From assembly GCA_003415625.1 (NCBI GenBank), contig PYIU01000003.1, positions 2,852,001 to 2,916,000 of the forward strand: a DNA stretch of 64,000 bases, read 5' to 3'. Positions 23,144 to 35,167 of the stretch are shown one piece after another; positions within the stretch are counted from its first letter, which is position 1; each line of letters opens with the position of its first letter. Made by a program: the position numbers and the translations under genes. The notes under the pieces are model-generated. The model ran no database searches, had not been told where the DNA came from, and saw only the letters and a list, made by a program, of their open reading frames with translations. The stretch comes from Aquanectria penicillioides (lineage: Eukaryota; Ascomycota; Sordariomycetes; Hypocreales; Nectriaceae).

Positions 23144-24028
23144 CATTGAGCCAAGCAAGGTGGAGGAGAAATGGACACAAGGAGCGAGACGGTTTGAGAA
23201 TTAGAGTAGGCCCCAGCAATTCGGCTAGTGACACAAGGATGGGGAGAGATCAGCAGAGAGGACGGTGTTTGTGGGCAACAATCAGTAGACAAACAGATTT
23301 GACACGGGCCGGGGCACGACGCGTTGGAATGAAGTTCCCTTGCTTGTTTCGACTACGTATCGCAACAATTTTGAGTTTATAGGATTGCTGTTTCGAGGTC
23401 GTGAGAGGCTCAAGTTTAGCCCATACCAACCAAGTACGTACCCAGTGTCCCGGCATTGAATACTGGCCATTTCGGGTTAGAGGGTGATGGAGGTTTCGAT
23501 TGAGGATCCCAGTCCCTCGAAGCAGATTTAGAACTCTAGACCTTCCCAAATTTGAGGGCCGAAGCGAAACGCGAGACGGCAATGCGGCGCGTTCAGCACT
23601 GATCACTGGTGCTTCAGATGACAGGCGTCATCCCTTCCGTCAGCCTCGGGTCTGACCTCAGACACCAAACTCTATGGTGTCGGGAGCCTCGCGGGCTGTT
23701 GGGTGTGGCTGGGGCAGGGCCATTATGACAGTTGCAGCCTTTGCAGGAGCGCTGGGGCTTGGTACCTACACGAAGAGTGGGCGGCGAGTGGGCGGCGAGT
23801 GGGGCTCTCGGCGACGACGGCGCGCAGTTGCTAAATAAAGATTTCGCCGACCGTGGCCGTGCCAGAGGTTCTCCTGGGCCTCGCCTTGCCGCCACCCGTC
23901 GCGTCAAGCCAGACGGGTGGGTAAGGGGGGCAGGGTCGTGGCCGTGGTCGCCGCCTATCGGCCGACGCAACATCGTTGACGGCCTCTGCCTTCTGGTGCA
24001 AAGCAATGGGCTACTGACGGAAGAGCAT

Positions 24029-24066
24029 GGGATGGGATGGGATGGGATGGGATGGGTTGGGTTGGG
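24029..24066 (+). repeat. GGG-AT/TT array, potential G-quadruplex
   Basis: Eight GGG runs separated by exactly two bases (AT five times, then TT twice within the array). This exceeds the usual four-run G-quadruplex pattern. It is intergenic and not telomeric (fungal telomeres are usually TTAGGG). Confidence 0.8.
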
Positions 24067-26460
24067 ATGGCTCCCGTGGGATGCACTACTCTCTAGTGCA
24101 CACGGTGCATGGGGTTAGGCTGGGGAGTCCGGGCCGGGAATCTCGAGGGAATGAGATGAAGATTGCTGGACAGGGAAGCATGGAGCACAATGAAAGGGAT
24201 ACAGGGCTAGAAGCAGGTGGGTGGTGAATGGTGGAAACGGCCATTGGCGTTGCCGCGGGACCCGCTTGATCAAAATGAAGCTGGGTCGGTCCCCCAACTT
24301 GGAGATTAAGAATCCAGGTTGATGGCGCTTCCGCCCGCAGACCATCGAGTTTTGATTTGGAGCTGGGAAGAAAAAGGCAAGAGGCGATCGGTCAGGAAAT
24401 GAAGCCCCATCGGAAGGCCCGTTGCGGAAATCCAAGCACCAGCACGGAGCAGCAGGCCAGAGCAGGATACCCAGTGCAGAGGCAGAGAGGGCCGGGCGCT
24501 GAGAAATCGTCAGAGGAAACCAGATCGAAAGGTCGCGGAAACGTGGCGGGTGTGACGAGCTTTCCGTGGATCCCAAGGCTCAGACACGAGAAAGCATCAA
24601 GAACCACTGCGAGGGTGACGAAGACAATGAGTGCCATAACTCGACCTGGGGTGTGACAAGTTACACGGCCAAGACACGGGATGGGGGGCAGGATGCTTGG
24701 AATCCCGAGTGTCAAACGAGAGATGCGCCGAGAATCGAACTGAGAGCTCCCGTACGGGGATTTGGGATTGACAGGGCGAGAGGGTCACATCGCGAACGGC
24801 CCTCTGTAATCGAGCGGCGGCGGTCTGGCCCAAACAAGATAGTAGATTCTGATGCTGATGCTGGGTCAGGTACGGTAGAAGAACAGTGTCGGTTGACGAA
24901 CCTGCAGCGTCAGCATCCAGCCTACGTTATAGATACATAGTGCTGAATTCGCACCTGTATGTCTGGCGATTTCACATGGACCCCCTTACTCCGGCACGCC
25001 CCCCTTGCCCCTTGTCTCGTTCGTGTCAGCGAGTGAGCGGCCCTTGGCAATCTCTTCGTACCCGGTCCCTTCTTCTGTCAACCGCCAGCGATGTGATGTT
25101 TATTAATGTCAAGCTCGTGGGTCTGTGTCTGGTGTTACTTCTAAGTATGGCAATAAGGTCTATCGTCTGCGTCTAGAAGCACCACCCATGGCGTCTACTG
25201 CCGACTGGGGAAAAGGTGGGCTCTTGAGTGTATACGAAGTCCCTAGTACGTTGTCCTTTTGCGGTACGAGGTTTTGCTTGGAGTGCAGATGCGGTCGGGG
25301 TCGGGGTCGGGTCGGAAAGAGGAAATAATGAGCATGAATTTGGGAGGGGCAAAGGACCAGGGAGAAAAAAAAAAGACAAGAAAGAGGCCTTTGGGATAGG
25401 CGAACGACCAAGCTGAGAGGGCGACCGGTAGTTGGATTAGAGCCTACGCCTGACACTAGGCGAGAAATGGCAGTAGACTTTTGTGAGCGCTTCTCTAACC
25501 GATTTCGATTTCACAAAAACAGGGCCAAAGGCAAGGGGTGATACATATTGGTGAGAGATTGTGATTGCACTGTACGCGGAGGCGAAATTAGCTGTCGACG
25601 ATTGCGCTTCAACAGATATGGTACCTAAGCATTGGACCAATAAAGCGCGCACCACCACCGGGGCCACCCCAATCGATAGTGAGAGAGACAGAGATGGACG
25701 CCTGAAGGAAGCATCAAGCTCAAGCTCACCTTCAGCCAGTGTGTACTCGAGTCAAGTCACCAGTCACAAGACTGGCCACTGGCCACAACGAGAAGAAAGA
25801 AAGAAAAAAGTATGAGACGGTGGACGCGTGGCGGGAAGGCCCCCATGGCAAACAGGTCCCAGAAAGTCCCCAGCAAGTCCGGCAGGTTCCAGCATGTCCC
25901 CCAGACGGGAGATGTTGGTTGTGGCATTCTGGCAGTCGGTTGTCCCAGATGCCTCGTCTTTCGGCGCAGATAGGAGGGGTGCATCCGAAGGGGGGATGTC
26001 AATGTAAATTGCATGCTGGTTGCTCCCGTCCAATGAGACGGGGTGTAAGGGCTGGAGGGCACATCAACGAAGCGTCAAGGGGGAGGGTCGCGCTGGGAAA
26101 TCATTTGTCCAGCCTACAGGCTGGCTTAGGCAATGTTGCAGACGGTCCTACCTACGACGTCGCTTGGTCGAATCCCATACATCCGCCATGATGGGAAACA
26201 CACGACACAGCGCAGCGCAGCACAACACGCAGCATGGCACCACAGCAACAGCACACACTTGCGACTCACGCTCCAACCCATACATAGTAGGAGTTTTGTT
26301 CCCACGGGCACCCCCAACTAGATCCAAAGTTAGCAGCTGGCTCTGACAAGCCCCAGAAAGCTGTCTCTCAATGGGTTACCGGCGTGTGAAGCTGCTACAC
26401 CCAGCTCCTGATCTCCTGTCTTGTGCTCCAGAGCACGTCGATCAGGACACGCAAGCAACA

Positions 26461-26485
26461 GCCAGCCAGCCAGCCAGCCAGCCAG
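26461..26485. repeat. (GCCA)6 tetranucleotide microsatellite
   Basis: Six uninterrupted GCCA units in intergenic DNA. Confidence 0.85.
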
Positions 26486-28858
26486 GTCAAGGACAAGAAG
26501 CCATGATGGAGGCTCCTCTGTACGGAACGCCAGGCCTAAGGCTCTCGCCCAAGGAGAGGAGAGGGTCTTGACCAAGGGAAGCCAGAACCAGGCCCCACGG
26601 GCCCACAGACCCTGGTCGAGGGCGCCTTTCTACCAGGGTAATGGCTGGGGTGTGACTGGGATATGGCGCAATGGCAGGGGCTGCAAGGCTCGAGAGCCAG
26701 CAGCGCGACCTGGGTCTCTGGACCATTGATTGCCCGGTTGCCAGTACATAGTAAGAACGTCGCTGAATGAATCCGCAAGCACCAGCCAAGCAGCTGGAAG
26801 CAGGTCGCAGAGCACCAGAAGCCACCAGCCAGACGGCTCCAGCATGTCAGATCAGCAACGCGGACAGGGTATGGGCCTGGGCGGGTCCCCGAATTGACCC
26901 CGTTTTTTGTCTGCCTCCTTTACGGATAGCTGCTCGAGGTACTCTGCCCAGCACTGCTCGTATGTACTCCGTACCCTCCCAAAAAGGACCACAAACCAAT
27001 TATGCTGGCGAATCCTAGCAATCCAAGCAACCCCAAGCACCCAGATTCGCCGCTCCTCGTTGGACGCCGCCATGCCTTGTGGCCCTTATCCCTCGTACAC
27101 AGAACAGTACGAGAACGCCAGGTGGAGCTGCCGTGATTGGCCACAGCGGCGCCGCCATCCCATGCCCGTCTTCATTCGCCAGCGGCAAGGAGCCCAAGGG
27201 TTGAGGTGCGAGGGAATGCGGGAACGACGGTGGCCATTTGCCATATGCCCAGTCCCAATGGGCCAAGGACCACGGGCCATGGACAAAGGGGGGGGCCGAC
27301 GTTGGGGGTGTGGTGGCTGGTGCCCCAGCCTCCACTAATTGCTCAGTCTGGCCCGGACGCTTCGTGTTTGCCCACTGTTCTTCTCCGCGTGTGTACCGTC
27401 CTGAGCGAGAATGCGCACGTAGCGAGCGGTGCACGCACACGTCGAGACGCGTGGGCGTCGTCGTCGTCGTCCTCTTGGTCGTCGCAGCGTCCTGTCCCTG
27501 CAGCTTCGTCAGGTAGGTAGCTACCTTGGGTAGCTAGGTGAGTTAGGTTGTCGGTGCATACCTTGGCCGGGTTCCCAAGGTTTGCCCTCACTCTGGCCTG
27601 GCTCGTCATCAACGGAGACCGCCACGCTTCCCATTCAAGGCCCAGTGCCGCCCCCCTCCAACAAAGTAGCAGTCCAATCTTCATTCAATGCATAGGGGAG
27701 AAACTAAAGCCCTGGAGCTATCGATAGCCCACTGCGTTCTGGTACTAGCCCGCTGACGGACAGCTCGGCCATTCCCAGTACAGCCTCCAGCCTGCTCACC
27801 TCATACTTTTTCCCGCCCGACTCAGTTGGTCTCGCCGCCGCCGCCCATGCCATGCGCTGCGTTGTTGCTGCACTGCACTCAAAATGCGTTTCCGCAGGCC
27901 GCCACCGCCTGGTGGCAGGCTTTTTGACTAGACGGCTTGGCGTCGATGCCCCCCGGAGACACTGTGACGCAGCTGGTGTTCTGCGGTCGAGGACTCGTGC
28001 AGATAGACGCGAAGACAGTGCGTTACAGTGCCGCCCTACCAGGCCCGGCACCGTACGTCCGCCCCCTAAGGTACGATGCGTTTATGGAACCCCCCTACCC
28101 CTTCCGCCCCCTACGTACTCCCTACAGTACATACTTCCCCCCCGAATAGCGGACCCCGTAGCGGGGCCCATCACCCCTATCGCCCACTGCGAGGCCCTGG
28201 CCCCCAGGATACCAATCCCTTGTCCCGTGTCCCTATTCCCTGCTCGCTCGCCTCTCCTGGCCTCGCCTCTCTTTTTTTTTTCCTCCCATCCCTCTCGGTC
28301 GCCCTCTTCTTTTCCCCTCCCCTCCTTTTTCACCCCCCGTCCACGCACCTTCGCTCTTCGGTCTGTTCAACCTCCTCCGCAGCCGTCCTCCTCAACTTCC
28401 TGTTGCGAACTCGACCTGCATCGCGCTGCTCTTCTGGCTTCGCCTTGCCCAGCGTTGCGTCGCGTCGCGTGATTAGTCGCCAGCTTCCTCTACCTGCGTC
28501 TGATGACAAGGTAGCAGCGTCAACTCTCCCTTCCGTCTCACGTCGGTCCTCCTCTTTCGTCGATTCCCTCAACAGGATATCTCGACGACTGCCAGTCGTT
28601 ACTTTGATTTGCTTTTGGTCAAATCCTCCTCTTGTTCTACGCGTTTGACTTAATTCCTCGATGACGGCCGGCTCCACCACGACACTCACTCTGTCCCCTG
28701 CCTAAGTTAAATTTCGCCTGGAAAAACCAACACGCTCGACCCGAAACTGCCACCTCAGCCTCAACTCCATCAAACCTCATCAAACCACCACCGCCACCCG
28801 AAATCCTGTACGATCCGCCTGACCTGGCTTTTGAGCTCGTCGGCCTTCCCCAACTACT

Positions 28859-31211
28859 ATGCAGCGGCGCCATTCAGTCACAATGGCCGCCCGCTCGTCA
28901 AACTCGCGCGTTCCCCTCGGCAGGAAAATTGACCCACTACTCCCCTATTCGATCATCTCGGAAAAGACGAAGAAGCCCCGGCTTCGCATGCGCTCCCTCT
29001 TCGGCCACTGCCATGTCCGAAGAATTTTCACCTGGATGATTGGTGTCGGTTTCCTCATCACCCTCATCTTCATCAAGTCCAGAAACTCTTACAATGTCGG
29101 AGGCTACCTTGGCAAGGGAACCAAAACCCAGGCTCCTATTGCGACCGCTACCGTTGTCAACTCCAACGGCGAGACGGTCGTGATGCTCACTGGTGATATG
29201 GATGGTGATGGAAAGCTCGAGACCGTCCCCGAAGATGAGTACATCACCGACGATGAGAAGAAGGAGGTGCTTGAGCAGCTCCAAAAAATGCCCTGGCTGA
29301 AGTTCCCTCAGTTTGTGACCCCCAAAGCAATACCCATTGTCGCACAGGACCTCTGCTGACCAACCCACTAGCCTTGATGGTTATTTCCATGGTCTCCGAA
29401 CCATTGTTAATAAGGCAAACTTCCAGTCCGAATATCCCAACATGACCGAGAAGGCCCCCTTCCTTCTCCTGCCATGAGCGATCATGTTCCCACTCCCCAA
29501 AAATACAGCCCCTATGAGCACTCGGACGACGTCAAAACTTGCTATCTTGATGCCAAGAAGACCGTGCCCGCTCCGGATCTGTACGCTTACAACGGTGTCC
29601 CTCAACACATGCCCGATCCTGCCATTGGCTCCTACAAGCTTCTGGGCCTGAGGGACGACATTTGCTTTGATCGATTTGGCCGGTATGGCCCCTACGGTCT
29701 GGGCTACAGCAGAGCCCACGGTGGTTTGGACACTGGTCTCGACACCGAGAGCGTTGGAAGCGAGGCGGTCTGGGCCGACACCGGTAAGATTGATTACACT
29801 GAGGTGAACTGGGCTGAGGCCCAAGACGCTTGCTACCGTTCCAACAAGCACCGTTTCCGCGACGTCGACCCTGAGACCCAGGAACTCAAGACCACCGCCG
29901 GCAAGAAGGGTCGTATCGCCGTCGTCATCCGTACCTACACCGGATTCAAGTGGACCGAGCTTGCTGTCCTCAACTTCCGTGCTCTCATCAACGAGCTTTC
30001 CCTCCGTTCCGGTGGCGAATACCAGGTCCACTTCCTCATGCAGGTTCGCAACATCGACGAGCCCATCTGGTCGGACAAGTGGACTGTCCAGCGCATCATC
30101 AATGACAATGTCCCCGCCGAGTTCCGAGGTCTCGTTTCCCTCTGGAGCGAGCCCCAGATGAGGCTGATGTACCCTGGCCGATTCGGCGAGACCATCGAGA
30201 ACCCTAGCGGCGCCGACATCCACGGTATTTACCGCAGTGCCCACTTCCCTCTCCAGGTCTTTGCCCTACAGCACCCCGAGTACGACCACTACTGGAACTG
30301 GGAGATGGACATGCGCTACCTGGGTAGCTACTACGAGTTCTTCGACCGCCTGGGCAAGTGGGCCGCCAAGCAGCCTCGTACCCTTCTCTGGGAGCGCAGT
30401 GCCCGCTACTACATTCCCCCTTATCATGGCAGCTGGGAGAACTTCACCGAGAGTGTGCAGCGAGACACCATCGCCTCTGGCCGCGCTCCTGTCTTCGGTC
30501 CCCTTTCCTTCGAGGGCAAGGAGCAGCTTCGACACGACGAGTGGGGCCAGTCTGTTATGCCTCCCACCTGCAGCAACGATGCCGACCGATCCAGGTGCGG
30601 TGTTGGCGAGGAAGCCGACATCATCACTCTGAACCCCCTCTTCGATACTGAGCAGTCCGGTTGGGTCTTCTCCGACGACGCCACTGGCTACAAGGCCCTC
30701 CCCCCGTCGTTGCGCCATTATCACTGCCTCGCGACTGTCGCGTCGCCTTCTGATGGCCATGCACGAGGAGGTCTGGCGGTACCACCACACTATGTTCTCA
30801 GAGATGTTCCCCCCTACCGTTGCTCTACACCACGGAATGAAGGGCGTTTACGCCCCTCACCCCGTTTTCCTCGACCGCGCTTGGTATCCCTTCAGCGAGA
30901 TTGATGCAGCCTTCAACGCCGGCAGAGACCACTCAACATCCGGCCCCGGCAGCCCCTTCGACCAACTCAACGAGCACAACCACAAGGGTACCAGTTGGTA
31001 CTTCAACAGTGAGTTTGCAGGTCTCCTGTGGCGTCGGTGGTTGGGCTATGCGCAGATGGATGGCCGTGGTCGGCACGGCGGACGTGCTAACGAGGGACGG
31101 GAGCGAGGCGGTAAGGTGGAGGAAATGGACCCTACCAACAGCGGCCGGCTTTGCATGCGGGGAGTGCTGGTTCATCCCATCAAGTTCGAGCATCCCTCCG
31201 AGAAGCCGTAA
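28859..31211 (+). CDS. DUF3405 type II membrane protein, glycosyltransferase-like (two frame breaks)
   Basis: Member of the fungal DUF3405 family, whose function is unknown to me. Two exons (28859-29310, 29372-31211; 61-nt intron GTTTGT to CTAG). Repaired length 763 aa. Seen: a basic N-terminus, one membrane helix at about residues 57-72 (FTWMIGVGFLITLIFI), a luminal acidic loop DMDGDGKLETVP at 113-124 resembling an EF-hand calcium loop, then a large domain with GRIAVVIRTYTGFKW, YWNWEMDMRYLGSYY and VALHHGMKGVYAPHPVFLD. The topology and the WNWEMDMR segment suggest a Golgi glycosyltransferase-type fold, but this is inference. Frame breaks: one base lost at about 29460-29464 and one C gained in the C6 run 30700-30705. 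The ATG at 28883 (CACAATGG context) is an alternative start. Confidence 0.85.
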
Positions 31212-33759
31212 ACGATTTCTTCCATCTTGCCGTCATGAACAAGGCAAACCGTCCCTCTTTACTCACCGCACACGAAAGTCACCACACGCACGCACATATG
31301 CATCTTGCAGGGGCATCTGTACAATTATACCCACGACCACCGAATCCACGCGAAAAAACACATACCAATCGTCATGAGGGGGAGTCCACGCACATATCTG
31401 CATCCATCGAATTCGTTCACTCGCCAGTTGCATTCCGTCACGGGACCAGCCGGCTCGACCCAAACCTACCTAGACACTTTATTACTTTTTAACCATTTTT
31501 ATTTTCCCTTCCAAGTTTGGGTACAATGCGCCAGCAAAAAAAAAGAGGTCGGGACCACCATCTTAATACACCCTTCGGCTGGGAACGACGACGCCTGCGT
31601 TTTAACTTGTTCGACACACCTCCCTTTGCTTTTCTTTCTTTTGCCAAACCTATTCTGTTCTCTTTATCTGTGTGGCATGTTGTTTCTGGGTACGAGGCAT
31701 CCGGGACCAGGAGCGGAAAGGTTTCTCCGCCCATGCTACGGGGCGTTCTGGGCTGGGGGAAATTTTGGGAAGACAAATGTGAACATGGTGCGCTTGTATA
31801 GATTCGATCTAGTATTAGAAGAGGTCGTAGGTTGTTGCAGAATTCAAACAAAGTTCGAAACTCGATTCTCGCCCCAATTGACCTTCTTTTTCGGTCCATG
31901 TTGGTTGTCTCTCGCGATGATGGATCCACGAGTGGAACTGAAGCCGCGAAATTTGCTTGCGTGGCCTCTCGCGATGAAAAACTGGAGAAGCCAGCTTTGG
32001 CGACAGGGTGTTCATGCAAACGATTCAAAGTGGATCTCCAGCGATTGAAGCCGCTGTTACCGCGGTCTGTGAATTTACGTCCAGTCTTCTGTTAGGACCT
32101 GGTCTCCACATGTTGCTAGACTTTTTCCCCCGCGCCGGCGATGATGGTGTTGCTGTCGTCGAGAGAAAAAGGAAATCCAGAGGGTAGACGACAATCAAAA
32201 AAAAAATTCTAAGTTTTCAATGACGTCAAAATCCCTCCCGCTCTCCGATTATCGCAATGGCTTCGGACGGGTAAAGACATGTTCTGCAGCACGAGGGAAC
32301 CGCGCCACCCGCTGGGCGTTGGAGGACTTTCTTCTGCGTCTCTGGTTTATCTCGCCTAGATCCGAGCCAGGTGGGCGCAAAGCTAGCTGGCTGCGTGGGG
32401 GAGTGTGGTGGGGGAGAGAATGGCAATCTAACGGCCGCTGTTTACAGCTTGGAGGATTGACGAGGCTGGGGGGAGAAGAAGTGAAAGCAGACCAAGCACT
32501 GTTGTCAAGAAGCGGTGTATGTACGCGAAGGGGAAAACGGAAAACGATAGGGGGGAAAAAAAAGTCAATGGGGGAGCAGGGGTGGTTGGGAGTGCGAGGA
32601 AAGTTGGCGATAACGGTTTTGAAGGGGTTGAGGCTAGCTCGCTGGGTAGGGCTGAGCAACGAACAGTTTTGGGACAAGCGACTTGGCTTTTGGTGATCGA
32701 CCTCAGATAGATAGATACTTGGCGCATGGCCGAAATGCCTTGCGTCGAGGTGGGTGTGCATGTCCAGGGTTAAGCTTAACATGCCTGTCTATCTTCATCA
32801 TGCCAAGTCCTACTGGACAGCAGCTATCCTCGGGTCTGATATCATCTTGCAGATTGCACTCCAACCACAAGAGAGAAAAAAAGAAACCCAGGTAGCTCCT
32901 CTCGTTCATCTGTCAGACACCACAATGATCAAGGAGAAAAATATTGTTTAGTTGGAGAAACGCAAAAGTGCATATATTCATTCCCACTGTACGAACCCAG
33001 TCATCCGCCGGCCCGTCCGTCCTCCAACCTCATCCTTCATTCACTCATTCAAGGCGCCTTTCCCAAGTGATGTCCCCTGGTCTAAAAGAGCAGGGTTTGG
33101 GATCATGTTTATGTTCCCTATCCTGAGTTCCTCGATAAACCAACGCATTGCAATAAAAAGATACGAAAAAGCAAGCCAGCAAAAAAGATATAATAACATC
33201 AAGATCGTCTCATAACCAAGAATTTGCCCTAATCGTCAACTTAGGTTCGTCCTATTTATCTAGGGCAAAACTCATTTCACAAAGTCAAGCCCCAGAGAAG
33301 CGATCTGCTCCAATCTGATAGAGCACGTGAGCAAGCCTTGCAGAAGCAATCCTGAGCAGCCCAAGCACGTAACTCCGCCATGTTGCATAGGCAAATGAGA
33401 ACGGGACAAACCCGAAAATGATAATGGCATAGTGGTGAAGAGCAAAAACCTCCCAAGGTATCAAAAAGCCCCACGACGCCGTCAACACCCTGAACGCCAC
33501 GGTGAGCGAAGGGGCCCCGGAAGAAGGAGAAACAGAGGAATGCGAGCGGTAGTAGAGAGAAGAGGGGATTAAGCAAGTTTTAAGCGTGCAGTCATGAGAA
33601 GTTCATGGCAAAGTGGTGGGTTGTGGATCGTGGTGCCATCTTATTGCAGGATGGATGACTCCAAAAGAGATGATTTGTTTTTCCCACGTTGGACTCAAGA
33701 CGTGCAAGCCAACGCGCCAGCATCGGTGTCGACGTCCTAGTGTCCTAAGCATCGAACTC
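31212..33759. other. Convergent intergenic region
   Basis: 2.5 kb between the DUF3405 gene (+) and the SAP/LEM-like gene (-), so it holds two 3' flanks. AT-rich in places with A/T tracts (31539, 32198, 33170-33200). No gene, RNA or repeat is recognised. Frames up to 247 codons are low-complexity or random in appearance. Confidence 0.5.
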
Positions 33760-35167
33760 TTACTTCCTCAAGACAGCGTCGTAGATGCTGACCAAGCCAG
33801 TGATGGCAGTGCCCACCAACATGCCCTTGTAGCCGCCATAGACGGCGCTGTCCAGGCGCAGAATAGAGGTTTCAGAGAGGAGACCACCAAAGGTAACGCC
33901 CTGTGCGTAGACAACGTACGACACGAGAGCCTTAACAATGCTAAAGGTCAAGGGGTCGACGACATACACGGAATTGTGGCTGATGGAACGGCGGCGGCTC
34001 GAGGAGCTACCGCTGGTGGCGCTGAGGTTGAAGAAGTAGCCGAAGAAGATAGGAATGGCAGCGCTGGTAAGGGCCCAGGTCAAGGCCGGGGACCAGAAGC
34101 TCGAGGTGAGCAGCAAGAACATGTCAGGGACGTAAACAGGGTAGTCAGAGGTGCCCAGGAAGCTAATGGCGGGGATGGTGAAAGCAAAGGTGTTGGAGAG
34201 GATCTCGGTGCGGACGTTCCAGAGCTCGAAGAGGGCAACGCAGAACAGGATGCTGGTGACGGTGCTGAGCGTCTCGCGCGTCGCGTGGCTGACCTCAGTG
34301 ATGCCACTCTCCTGATACATGGAAGAGGCGCGTTGGCGCACAACCTGGGTCGAGCGCTCGACAGCCAGAGCAACATCGGCGGGGGTGGCGGGCAGAGGGA
34401 TGCGGGCAGCAACCTGGGAGAGGCTGCGGCCGGGAGTCTGGACAAGGGCGGTCGATGATGCTTGAGGCTGCTCATCGCTCCTGTATTCGCCAAGGGTTCC
34501 TGGTTAGCTTGCTGCGATCCTGGGCGCAGACGCTCGCTCACTGCTTCACGCGTAGTGCGCAACGCGTGGGATGATGCGCGACGAGCGGAACGAGGGGTAA
34601 TGGGCAACTCACTCGGGGGTGATTTCTTCAGACAGCTTCGTAGTCCTTCGACGGGCGACCTTTAGGCTCTTTTCTCCATCATCCTTGCGTGATTCCCTCT
34701 TAACGGGGATCCAAGAGCCTTGGAGCGGCTGTTGAAGTAACCGTCAGATCGGTGTTGGAGGCAAAGCGCGACTGGTTCTCGGCAAGGTATGAGTCGAGCG
34801 CAATCTCGAGTTCTTGCTTCTTGTAGTTCTCGTAGCTAATTTCATTGCATGTCAGCGTGGCCATTCTCTTCCCAAGTGGTGTTGATGAGCCTTGGAGGGG
34901 TGACGCGGGCGCAAGCGCGTCGCAACAAGCTCAGACGACATCGTGGGCACCACGAGCGGCGAGACGCGTATAGACGGCGCAAAGCGCGAGCGGCGACGGG
35001 CGACAAATGCGATCATGATAGCTCTGGGAGAAGGAAACCCGTGTGCAGCTCGGTGTTTTTGCAGACAGTTGACGGTGAGTAACATACTTTTGCAGACCGA
35101 CATTCTCGGCAAGCCCAACGAGGTCGGCCTTGCGCTGGTTGCGCAGCCAGCTGTTGCCGGAGGACAT
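33760..35167 (-). CDS. SAP/LEM-like N-terminal, multi-pass membrane protein (two frame breaks)
   Basis: Unnamed conserved-looking fungal protein. Three exons (35088-35167, 34613-34835, 33760-34480; introns 252 and 132 nt), 341 aa after repair. Seen: an N-terminal 45-residue helix-extension-helix-like region (QRKADLVGLAENVGLQ then NYENYKKQELEIALDSYL) resembling SAP or HeH/LEM folds. A basic linker with RRRTTKLSEEITPE follows. About four hydrophobic segments come next, including LSTVTSILFCVALFELW, FWSPALTWALTSAAIPIFF and VYGGYKGMLVGTAITGLV. A SAP/HeH head on a membrane anchor would suit an inner nuclear membrane protein, but that is inference only. Frame breaks: one base lost at 34741-34742 and one lost in the G4 run 34705-34708. 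Repair makes all exon phases consistent. Confidence 0.75.

Larger units (their letters stand above)
23144..28858. other. Long gene-poor region upstream of the DUF3405 gene
   Basis: 5.7 kb with no supportable gene on either strand. Frames of 100-150 codons lack domains and consistent composition. It contains a GGGAT-type G-run array (24029-24066), a (GCCA)n tract (about 26461-26485) and a short GTC repeat near 27456. From about 28200 the + strand is C/T-rich, as expected for the DUF3405 5' leader. An apparent T-loop-like AATCGAAC near 24733 does not fold into a tRNA. Confidence 0.5.

Noticed and set aside
24721..24790. AATCGAAC suggesting a tRNA T-loop on the minus strand
   Set aside because: Flanking bases do not pair as a T-stem and no acceptor or anticodon stem can be drawn.
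29311..29371. Frame change in the DUF3405 gene read as another indel
   Set aside because: GTTTGT, CTGAC branch and CTAG acceptor define a 61-nt intron whose removal restores phase.
29381..30244. 287-codon minus-strand frame inside the DUF3405 gene
   Set aside because: Antisense shadow created by codon bias of the conserved + strand coding sequence.
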